From NCBI GenBank assembly GCA_039707465.1, contig CM077643.1:376085919-376149918 (forward strand): a stretch of 64,000 nt of DNA, written 5' to 3'. Below are positions 56,588 through 64,000 of the stretch, one piece after another (position 1 is the first letter of the stretch; each line of letters starts with the position of its first letter). The notes beneath the pieces are model-generated. The model had not been told where the DNA came from. It was given only the letters and a program-made list of their open reading frames with translations, and searched no databases. Both the position numbers and the translations under genes were made by a program. Origin of the DNA: Rhabdophis nuchalis. Taxonomy: Eukaryota > Chordata > Lepidosauria > Squamata > Natricidae.

Positions 56588-56611
56588 GTGAACTGATAGT
56601 GAAAGTAAGTT

Positions 56612-56800
56612 GATTTGACCCCTGGGTTGACCCTCTCCTCTCTGTGGCAGCCCCTCAAATATTGAAACACTGCTATCATGTCTCCCCTGGTCCTTCTCTT
56701 CACTAGACTAGCCATGCCCAGCTAGCTCAACTGTGTTTTAGCTTCCAGTCCCTTAATCATCTTTGTTGCTCTTCTCTGCACTCTTTCTAGCGTCATTCAT
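56612..56800 (-). mobile_element. CR1 LINE internal fragment
   Basis: On the - strand encodes MASLVKRRTRGDMIAVFQYL then RGCHREERVN, the CR1 ORF2 C-terminal region. The 3' signature of CR1 is missing, so both ends are truncated. It lies a few bases beyond the COBL-like donor, in the intron. Confidence 0.8.
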
Positions 56801-57739
56801 TGTTTCCATGCACCTTGCCCTGCTTTCCAAGGTTTTTTTGTTGGCTTCTACTTCTGTTTTTAAGGCAAAGCCATGCAGCTGCTGATACCGCTGGTTTCCT
56901 TCCTTCCCAGAAATGTTCATCATAGCCAATGGCCAAATCCAAACTATTATTCCTGCTGCGTCTCATAAGTTCCAGTTGTGAGGCAGAGAATTCTGCTGCT
57001 TGGTATAGATCAGCAGTGCTTCCAAAAGGTGGGGAAAATAACCTCTAAATGCTCCTGTACTCTGTTTCTTATGTTTGAAACATTAAAGTTTTGGTCAACA
57101 TATCAAAGCCACAAGACTCATTCTTTAATTTTAGATCTGTTACAAATCTAGTTACCCAATCTCCTTTTGTAGTTATGATCTAAAAGCAAATTTTCCATAC
57201 ATTATATTTTTTTGTAGTTCACATATGACCCTCAACTTTTGCAGCAAGACTTTGACATTCTTTTTGATAAAGACTAATGAGTTGCAGAAATCAAAAGTGT
57301 CAAGCTGCTATCAGGAAATGTAACATTTCTTCTTCATGGCAGTGAATTACTTTCAATCTTTGGTGTGGCCATTGCCTACATAAAACTAAAGGAACTATTT
57401 CCCAACAGCTAGCATTAATGCTGTTGTGAAAATATTTAAATGGCCTTTTAGGAACACTGACTGATTTAACATAAAACATTCTGGCTGTAAGATCATTATA
57501 TTTTCAGCCATTTTGATTTATGACTATGGCTCTTCATTTTGGCACATCTGTGTTTCCACTCACCACTTTAAAATGAGGAAAATAACCATTTAACCACAAG
57601 ATTGTGTGTGGGCGTATGTGTGTATATAAGTGTGTGCATGCCCTCCCTTCCCCCCTCTCTTCCAAACTAAGCACTAATTGGGTTCTTTGAACATTGAACA
57701 AACTACATTTCAGTGTTATATATACCTAAACATTATGAT
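56801..57739. other. non-coding, no recognised feature
   Basis: Probable intron following the COBL-like exon. A short GT-rich tract lies near 57603-57640. Confidence 0.45.
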
Positions 57740-57747
57740 TTCTAAGC

Positions 57748-57912
57748 CATTGGTTCTCAACCTATGGAGACCCCTGGGAGGCATTATGTCACCACAGGAG
57801 GTCTGCGAAGGCTTGAAGGAATGTTATGATTTAAATCTTGAGTTAAGTCTTGGGGATCCACCAAGGTATTTAAAAGGGGTCCATGGGGAAGAAAAGGTTT
57901 TGAGAACCACTG
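57748..57912. mobile_element. hAT (Charlie-like) MITE, 165 bp
   Basis: CATTGGTTCTCAACCTATGG at the left and GGTTTTGAGAACCACTG at the right. Flanks TTCTAAGC and TTCTAAAC agree at 7 of 8. The CAGTGGTTCTCAA ends are typical of Charlie-type hAT elements of vertebrates. Confidence 0.88.
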
Positions 57913-58071
57913 TTCTAAACAATGATTTATAGTTTAACGTGTGATCCCAGCCACTTGTGTCTTATTTCGTAAACCATTGTTAAGCAACTATAGCTTTCTA
58001 CAACATGTGAATCACATCACTGAATGCTAGAAGAGAGTTTTACAATGGAAGACACTGTGTGTTTAAGGTTT

Positions 58072-58125
58072 TAAGGTTTTATTCGATTTATATACCGCTC
58101 CTATCTCCCCGGGCGGTGTGAAATG
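58072..58125 (-). mobile_element. short L2 3' end fragment
   Basis: ATTTATATACCGCTCCTATC and CCCCGGGCGGTGTG are the reversed L2 3' terminal box. Only about 50 bp remain. Confidence 0.6.
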
Positions 58126-58719
58126 TTGCCAATATTTCATTTCAGGGGAATATTAGATTAGAATAGTAAAAGAAATAATAAGAAAGCACAATTTTGACTA
58201 GAAGCCACTTTTGGAATTTTACCACTTTTTTTCTCCCCCAGTCCTCTTTTTCTCTCCACAATCATCCCCAGGCAGTAAATTCTGCATATTCCTTTCGTCT
58301 CCTTCCAAAATAGGTTATTTGTCTTTGAAAAAACCTTCATTTGAAAAACCTGTTCTAACTACTTGGACCCTCCCAACTCTAAGACATTGGTGATTGATTA
58401 GGCCCTGGAAGGTATCCAAGATAACACTTTCAGAGAAATTAAAAACACCTCCTTCTCCATAGATCCTGTGAAAGTTGTGTACCTGAAGGGCAGGCGGCTT
58501 AAGTTTTGGAGGTATTTTCAATAACACAGCACATTTCCCCCTCCCTATTTTGCTAACAACCCCTCTCCCTATTCCCTGCCTGCTTCTGGTTGCTTTGTCT
58601 TTCCCTGGAGTTATATTTGAAAGGAGTTTGCTGTAACTAAAGAATGTAAGAGTCTCTAACCATTAGTTAAAAAAAATCCTTGCAAATAAACTTACATGTC
58701 CCATCTGTGAAAGTGGTTA

Positions 58720-61338
58720 ATAATAATAATAATAATAATAATTTATTTCTTATAAACCGCACCCTCTCCCCACAGGGACTCGGGGCGGTGCACAGGAGAA
58801 ATAAGAACAATGACTATATACATATTACATTAAAAATAAATTAAATTAATTAACCTGTGCTAAAATACCCATTAAAACTATCTGACTAAAAATCCCCAAA
58901 AGACCCTAAAAACAGAGGAATAACTATCCCAGGCCGGCAAGACAGAAAAAGTGTGTTTTCAGTTTAAGACGGAAGGAGCGGAGGTCCGTGGTGGTCCTAA
59001 TATCGGGGGGGAGGTCGTTCCAGAGGGCTGGGCCCGCCACAGAGAAAGCCCTTCCCCTGGGCGTCGCCCGCTGACAAAGTCTAGTGGACGGCACCCGGAG
59101 AAGTCCCTCTCTGTGGGAGCGAATCGGTCGTGAGGATGTATGAGGCAGGATCCGATCCCGCAAGTAGCTAGGTCCCGAGCCATGGAGCGCTTTAAACATG
59201 ATAATTAATACCTTGAAGCGCACCCGGAAGACGACAGGCAGCCAGTGCAGCTCGCGCAAGAGCGGTGTTACATGGGTATACCTTGTGGTACCCATAATTG
59301 CTCGCGCGGCTGCATTCTGGACTAGCTGAAGCCTCCGGGTGCACCTCAAGGGAAGCCCCATGTAGAGAGAGTTGCAATAGTCCAGTCGGGATGTCACGAG
59401 GGCATGAGTGACTGTGCGAAGGGCGTCCCGATCCAATAGGGGGCGCAATTGGCATACCAGGCGAACCTGGTAAAACGCCCTCCTGGCCACGGCTGTCACC
59501 TGATCTTCCATTGACAGCCGGGTATCCAGGAGGACACCCAAATTGCGCGCCCCATCCACAGGGGCAAGATGTTCGCCCCCTATGGCCAGCGATGGAGTGA
59601 GCTGGTTGAATCGGGCAGCCGGAAACCACAGCCACTCGGTCTTGGTCGGGTTTAGCTTGAGTCCGTTACTTCCCATCCAGATCCGCACGGCTTCCAGGCA
59701 CTGGCACATCACCGCTACGGCATCGTTGGGGTGGTCTGGGGTAGATATACACAGCTGGGTGTCGTCAGCGTATAGATGGTACTCTACCCCAAAACCACGG
59801 ATGATCTCACCCAGCGGCTTCATGTATGTGTTAAACAGGAGGGGCGAGAGGACCGACCCCTGAGGCACCCCACATATGAGGGGTCTCGCGGCCGACCTCT
59901 GCCCCCCTGCCAACACAAATTGCGATCGGCCAGAGAGGTAGGAGGAGAACCACCGTAAAACGGTGCCTCCCACCCCCAACCCCCCCAGCCGATGCAATAG
60001 GATACCATGGTCGATGGTATCGAAAGCCGCCGAGAGGTCTAATAGGACCAGGATGGAGGAACAACCCCCATCTCTGGCCCTCCAGAGATCATCCACCAAC
60101 GCGACCAATGCCGTCTCGGTGCTATGCCCGGGCCGGAAGCCGGACTGGCGCGGATCTAGATAATCAACTTCATCCAGGTGACGGGGAAACTGTTGTGCCA
60201 CCACACTCTCGACAACCTTCGCCAAAAAGGGAAGGTTGGAGACAGGACGATAGTTGTTTAAAAAAGCTGGATCCAAAGAGGGCTTCTTAAGGAGGGGCCT
60301 CACCATCGCCTCTTTTAGGGAAGCAGGCAAGGAACCCTCACTCAAGGATGCGTTGACAACCTCTTGGAGCCAGCCTCGTGTCACCTCCCAGGATGCCAGT
60401 ACAAGCCAGGAGGGACACGGGTCCAGTAAACATGTGGTGGCTCGCAGTCGCCCACGTAACCTGTCCATATCTTCGGAAGTAACGGAGTCAAACTCCTCCC
60501 AAACAAGATCTCCCTCGTGGCATCTCACTGGGCCATGAATGGGGGCTAACTCGTTCTGTATCTGAGCGGTTTTCTCCTGCAGAAAAGTCACAAATTCCTC
60601 TGCTCTACCCTGTAACGGGGCTTCCCGCACCCTCTGTTGAAGGAGGGAGCGGGTCACCCTAAACAGGGCGGCAGGGCGGTTTTCTGCGGATGCTATGAGA
60701 GTGGCACAATGATGGCGTTTGGCCACTCTCAGCGCCACAATGTAAGTCCGTAAATGGGCTCTTACCTGTGTCCGGTCAGATCCAGATCGGGTAGACCTCC
60801 ATCTTCTCTCTAGGCATCTCTTGCGGCGTTTCATCACCCTCAGCTCCTCGGTAAACCAAGGGGCCTGGGTGTTTCGCCGCCGCACGAGAGGCCGCAAGGG
60901 TGCGACCCGATCCAAGGCTCCCACGGCCGCACTATTCCATGCGGCCGTGAGGTCCTCCATCGGGGCACGGGTCAGGGATACAGGAAATGGCCCAAGCGCC
61001 GTCTGGAACCCATCCGGGTCCATCAGGTGCCTGGGGCGGTACCAGATTGGAGACTCTGGTTCCGCCTCCCCGCAGAGGGGAGCAGCGGTCGGAAAGTCGA
61101 GGCGGAGAAGTGAGTGGTCTGACCATGACAAGGGTGTGATGACTATATCCCCTATACCCAGATCACTCTTCCATTGGCCTGAGACAAAGATGAGATCCGG
61201 TGTATGTCCACCCTCGTGAGTGGGGCCTTGAATTACTTGGGTCAGGTCCATGGCCGTCATGGAAGCCATGAACTCCCGAGCTACCTCGGATGATTCGCCC
61301 ACCGATGGCAAATTAAAGTCCCCCATGACTAAAAGTCT
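58720..61338 (-). mobile_element. L2-clade LINE, 5'-truncated, intact frame
   Basis: Reverse-strand copy with an (AAT)n tail at 58720-58743, a 3' UTR (complement GCACCCTCTCCCCACAGGGA) and ORF2 open from the truncation point. Homology to the 47.3-kb copy stops at about 61338, inside the endonuclease. Confidence 0.93.
58924..61326 (-). CDS. L2 ORF2, C-terminal 800 codons uninterrupted
   Basis: Opens at MGDFNLPSVGESSEVAREFM, an internal Met of the endonuclease (the GDFN motif), so the true N terminus is lost. It then has the endonuclease end (SWSDHSLLRLDF) and the complete reverse transcriptase (NNYRPVSNLPFLAKVVE, LLDLSAAFDTIDH, QGSVLSPLLFNTYMKPLG, YADDTQLCIS with Cys in place of Tyr after the motif). 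The C-terminal domain ends HFFCLAGLG. All RT catalytic Asp residues are present. Without the first half of the endonuclease it should not nick DNA, though an RT could be made if transcribed. The open frame marks a recent insertion. Confidence 0.92.
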   Translation of the reverse strand: MGDFNLPSVGESSEVAREFMASMTAMDLTQVIQGPTHEGGHTPDLIFVSGQWKSDLGIGDIVITPLSWSDHSLLRLDFPTAAPLCGEAEPESPIWYRPRHLMDPDGFQTALGPFPVSLTRAPMEDLTAAWNSAAVGALDRVAPLRPLVRRRNTQAPWFTEELRVMKRRKRCLERRWRSTRSGSDRTQVRAHLRTYIVALRVAKRHHCATLIASAENRPAALFRVTRSLLQQRVREAPLQGRAEEFVTFLQEKTAQIQNELAPIHGPVRCHEGDLVWEEFDSVTSEDMDRLRGRLRATTCLLDPCPSWLVLASWEVTRGWLQEVVNASLSEGSLPASLKEAMVRPLLKKPSLDPAFLNNYRPVSNLPFLAKVVESVVAQQFPRHLDEVDYLDPRQSGFRPGHSTETALVALVDDLWRARDGGCSSILVLLDLSAAFDTIDHGILLHRLGGLGVGGTVLRWFSSYLSGRSQFVLAGGQRSAARPLICGVPQGSVLSPLLFNTYMKPLGEIIRGFGVEYHLYADDTQLCISTPDHPNDAVAVMCQCLEAVRIWMGSNGLKLNPTKTEWLWFPAARFNQLTPSLAIGGEHLAPVDGARNLGVLLDTRLSMEDQVTAVARRAFYQVRLVCQLRPLLDRDALRTVTHALVTSRLDYCNSLYMGLPLRCTRRLQLVQNAAARAIMGTTRYTHVTPLLRELHWLPVVFRVRFKVLIIMFKALHGSGPSYLRDRILPHTSSRPIRSHREGLLRVPSTRLCQRATPRGRAFSVAGPALWNDLPPDIRTTTDLRSFRLKLKTHFFCLAGLG

Positions 61339-61849
61339 GGTTAGAAGTATAAAATGCAGATCTTATCTAATGTAATCAATAAAGCCGATCCAAGCTGAAA
61401 TTTAAGTTCAGATCTGAATATTTTGAAAAGGGATCTTAGGTATCATTTTAACTAAGTTCACCCATAGATCTGAGCCATAGTGTGTTTAATTTTTAATGCC
61501 TGTTTATGGTTAACACAATGTATGACCTTAGTCAATTGTAGCTTATTCAACAAAATGTGGTCAAAAAGTCACCAGGAAGAACTGAAAGGTTTTCCTGGAC
61601 AAACCATTTTGGAACCCAGAAAGTTTCTTTCAAGTTCCTGTCAAACATATGGCCCATATTAGCAGGATAGCAAGAATGGCCTCCCCCCAAACATATGCAA
61701 GACCATACAAAAAAATATGTATATTTCAGATACTCGAGTACAAAGTAATGTAGGATATTTGAACTCAGCCTTTGCAGTAAAACCATGAAGCTTTTGTAAT
61801 ACAGGAGCAGGGGGAGGCTGCTCCGAGTTCACCTGGATTTGGCAATCAT
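61339..61849. other. non-coding, no recognised feature
   Basis: No coding potential or transposon ends recognised. Confidence 0.45.
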
Positions 61850-62230
61850 CTAGTGAAGGTTCTGCGCGGTTTGGCGAACCCCCAAATCCCATTCCTGGCT
61901 GGACCCGCCCACCCCTCCCCTCCCAGGAGTCTCAACACAGCCAGTTTTGGATGCCAGGCAAATACAGGGCTCAGGGAGGGTGAAAAACAGGCCTCCCAGA
62001 GGCTCCCAAAAGCTGGGAATGAGCCCTCCAGGGGCCTCCGGAGCCCGGGGGAGGCTGTTTTTGCCCTCTCGGAGGTTCGAGAAAGGCCTCTGGAGCCCAT
62101 GAAGGGCAGAAATGCCCCCCTCCCACCATGGTGCAGGAGACCAACTACTGTAGGTCACATCCATCATGCCCATATCCATCCAGCAACTGGGCAGAAAACC
62201 CGTTGCTAAAATTTGTGAAGCCCACCCCTG
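61850..62230. mobile_element. hAT MITE, left end missing or diverged
   Basis: The right end AAATTTGTGAAGCCCACCCCTG matches (in part) the terminal CAGGGGTGGG family seen at 32927. The interior is GC-rich with CCTCCAGGGGCC and related words. No clear left terminus or duplication. Confidence 0.5.
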
Positions 62231-62611
62231 TTAAGAGGAGTCATATATTGTCTTGTATTAGCCCCATAAAAAATATGAAAGATACATCATTAATTGTATT
62301 TTAAGAAAACCCTTTGCAAGCGGCTTCCTATTGAGTAAGTTAAAGTCAAGGATGCAGACCTCACTCTCACTTTCTAGTCTGAAGCAAAACCTAGTTCTTA
62401 TATGAGGCCTCATAATGTAGGATGGCTGGTTTGGGTTTTATGCATACTTTCCCTTATTATTTATACTTGTACTCCTTTAACTGATGCTATCTAATGCTAT
62501 TTATTGTTACTCTCAAAATTGCAATGGGTTGGCCTATCAGGAGAGGCAGAACTAAATGTGACAATAAATGAATGTATCTAAATGAGTTATGATCAAAGCA
62601 TTGACATTTTT

Positions 62612-63055
62612 TTTAAATTTATTTATTTCGGATTTATACCCCGCCCTTCTCCTTGTTAGGACCCAGGCATTATTAAAACCATATTATTATTAAAACCAGG
62701 CGCACAGGCATTATTAAAACCATAACAAAAAACAACAATATACATCATTAAAAACATATTAAATTATTAAACCCGTGCTAAAAACCCATTTAAAACCCTG
62801 CAAATTACAATTTATATATATATAAAGTCAGAAATGGGGGGCTATGCCAGGCCGGCTTGTTGGAATAGATACGTCTTAAGACGTTGGCGGAAGAGGCGGA
62901 GGTCCGAGATAGTGCGTAGGTTGGGGGGTAGGTCGTTCCAGAGGGCCGGGCCCACCATAGAGAAGGCCCTTCCCCTGGGCGTCGCCAACTGGCATTGCAC
63001 CCGGAGAAGACCCTCTCTGTGGGAGCAGATCGGGCGAAGGGATGTATGGGACATG
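62612..63055 (-). mobile_element. L2-clade LINE, 5'-truncated 3' end
   Basis: 3' box complement ATTTATACCCCGCCCTTCTC, then - strand codons for LRPICSHREGLLRV, ATPRGRAFSMVGPALWNDLP and TISDLRLFRQRLKTYLF. A short deletion removes several codons after LLRV. Confidence 0.87.
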
Positions 63056-63347
63056 GTGTCTGTACTCATTTCTAGGTACATTATTCTAGTCAATATATTA
63101 GCCTAAGATGTGCAAATATTCTTGGTGACCAGCAGAACCTGATAATTGAAGCTGAGCGTTGGAATCCAGAACTTTTCAGGAATCGTCTTGTTTTAAAAGA
63201 AGAAAATAGAGACCTGCAAGGCTGATAACTGCCTAGCTGAAGAAGGCATAAAGAAAAAAAGGAAATAAGAGATTAATTGCACCATAGCTGTAGACTGGCT
63301 TGCACTGAAATGGAAAACGGTTCTTGAGATCAATTTTTTAATACTTG

Positions 63348-63406
<59 letters not shown>

Positions 63407-63413
63407 CATCATT

Positions 63414-63509
<96 letters not shown>
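63348..63509. repeat. (ATT)n(ATC)n(ATT)n compound microsatellite
   Basis: About 160 bp of trinucleotide repeats, ATT turning to ATC in the middle and back. Any open frame across it (poly-Ile or poly-Met) is an artefact. Confidence 0.95.
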
Positions 63510-63510
<1 letters not shown>

Positions 63511-63796
63511 TAATTTTGGTCCAATGGGATTTCAAGGAAAGTAACAATAAAAGAATAAAACTAGCCCTGTGCCTCCTTTACAAAAAGGCAAAACAGATCT
63601 AAATCTAAATGTTCAACAGATTGGTATATAAGATGTAATGTCTTTTCCTGCTTTCCTTTAACTTCAGTACGAATGTGATGTGGCAACTATTTTCCCCATC
63701 ACAATTCTAAAAATTGTGTCCTCAGCTCATAAATGAAACTGATCTAAATAGCTGAACTGGTGTTAAAGAACGTTTACTATTATAGTAAAATACTAC

Positions 63797-64000
63797 TGTT
63801 GGAAGAAATGTCCTTCTGGGTTCAGTTCCAAGTGGGGAGAAAGACACTGGAAACATGGAGGCTGTTTGGAAAGCTGGTTTTAATGGTGGACAGGGCCACA
63901 TGGTTTGAGGTCCTAGGGAAAAACGGGGTCACATGCTTCAAGATGTTGGGTGAAGAAGAAAAAAGGGCAGAGATGCTGAGAGACCCTGGGTTTTATGCCC
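63797..64000. other. unassigned sequence at the window edge
   Basis: The composition changes at TGTTGGAAGAAATGTCCTTC to G/A-rich text running off the window. It could be the start of an LTR or other repeat (TG start), but no second copy or further landmark is visible. Confidence 0.25.

Larger units (their letters stand above)
55799..56604 (+). pseudogene. COBL: COBL-like exon, frameshifted and carrying a retroelement insertion
   Basis: A good acceptor (TTGCGCTCACATTTGCAG) precedes 55799 and an excellent donor (GAAA|GTAAGT) follows 56604. The frame encodes a basic KKGLLGFIRTSKKNKF block, then LTLGNIQGATARIE followed by MKKRRAPPLP, and ~35 residues later KKRRAPLSPTP. Paired KKRRAP motifs preceded by such a block are characteristic of cordon-bleu, the WH2-domain actin nucleator. 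COBLL1 is less similar in motif spacing. Two defects are visible. A run of six A at 55888-55893 shifts the frame relative to the downstream part. A 246-bp LINE tail at 56342-56587 adds foreign codons and a stop at 56497. Whether the gene is dead, mis-sequenced or skips this exon cannot be told here. Confidence 0.75.

Noticed and set aside
63338..63602. Poly-Ile/poly-Met frames
   Set aside because: Translation of an ATT/ATC microsatellite.

Overview
This window looks like an intron-dominated piece of a squamate reptile (lizard or snake) chromosome. No repeat library could be consulted. The assignment rests on the mixture of repeats: many L2-clade LINEs with 3-bp microsatellite tails, CR1 LINEs, an RTE/BovB-like LINE, a LINE end of R4/R2 type, L1-type ORF1 elements, a Sauria-type tRNA SINE, and many hAT MITEs with 8-bp target duplications. 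There are no bacterial genes, operons or CRISPR arrays. I found no tRNA or rRNA genes.

Host gene content is sparse. A CpG island with a YY1-type motif lies at about 1.14-2.35 kb and is probably a promoter or first exon. A coding exon on the + strand at 55.80-56.60 kb encodes the two-KRRAP region of cordon-bleu (COBL, an actin nucleator). It has a convincing splice acceptor and donor. It also carries a 1-base frameshift in an A-run and a 246-bp retroelement tail inserted between copies of a 14-bp target duplication. A weak unassigned exon candidate lies at 38.27-38.38 kb. The rest is introns or intergenic DNA filled with mobile elements.

Layout: 0-2.4 kb, flank and CpG island. 4.5-11.6 kb, L2 tail, an L1-ORF1-only copy, a large TA-flanked MITE packed with GTAG/GA microsatellites, and a 2.3-kb L2. 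12.5-17.8 kb, MITEs, BovB, a SINE with a CR1 tail, the R4-like fragment, CR1 and L2. 17.8-26.1 kb, one gammaretrovirus-like endogenous provirus whose 456-bp LTRs differ at only two positions but whose coding region is broken and has its pol domains out of order. 26.2-35.4 kb, L2 fragments, MITEs, a BovB LINE hosting two MITEs, and a Sauria SINE hosting another. 36.6-47.1 kb, further MITEs, including a 51-bp perfect palindrome, a second L1-ORF1-only copy and a SINE. 47.3-51.5 kb, a nearly full-length L2. 51.7-53.7 kb, an apparently full-length L1-like element with a 284-codon ORF1 and no ORF2. 54-64 kb, MITEs, the COBL exon, an L2 with an uninterrupted 800-codon reading frame, and long ATT/ATC microsatellites.

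The elements form a layered record. Intact L2 frames could supply reverse transcriptase for the many truncated L2 tails. The ORF1-only elements and the hAT MITEs have no enzymes of their own here and must have been moved in trans. Target duplications give the order of several nested insertions.
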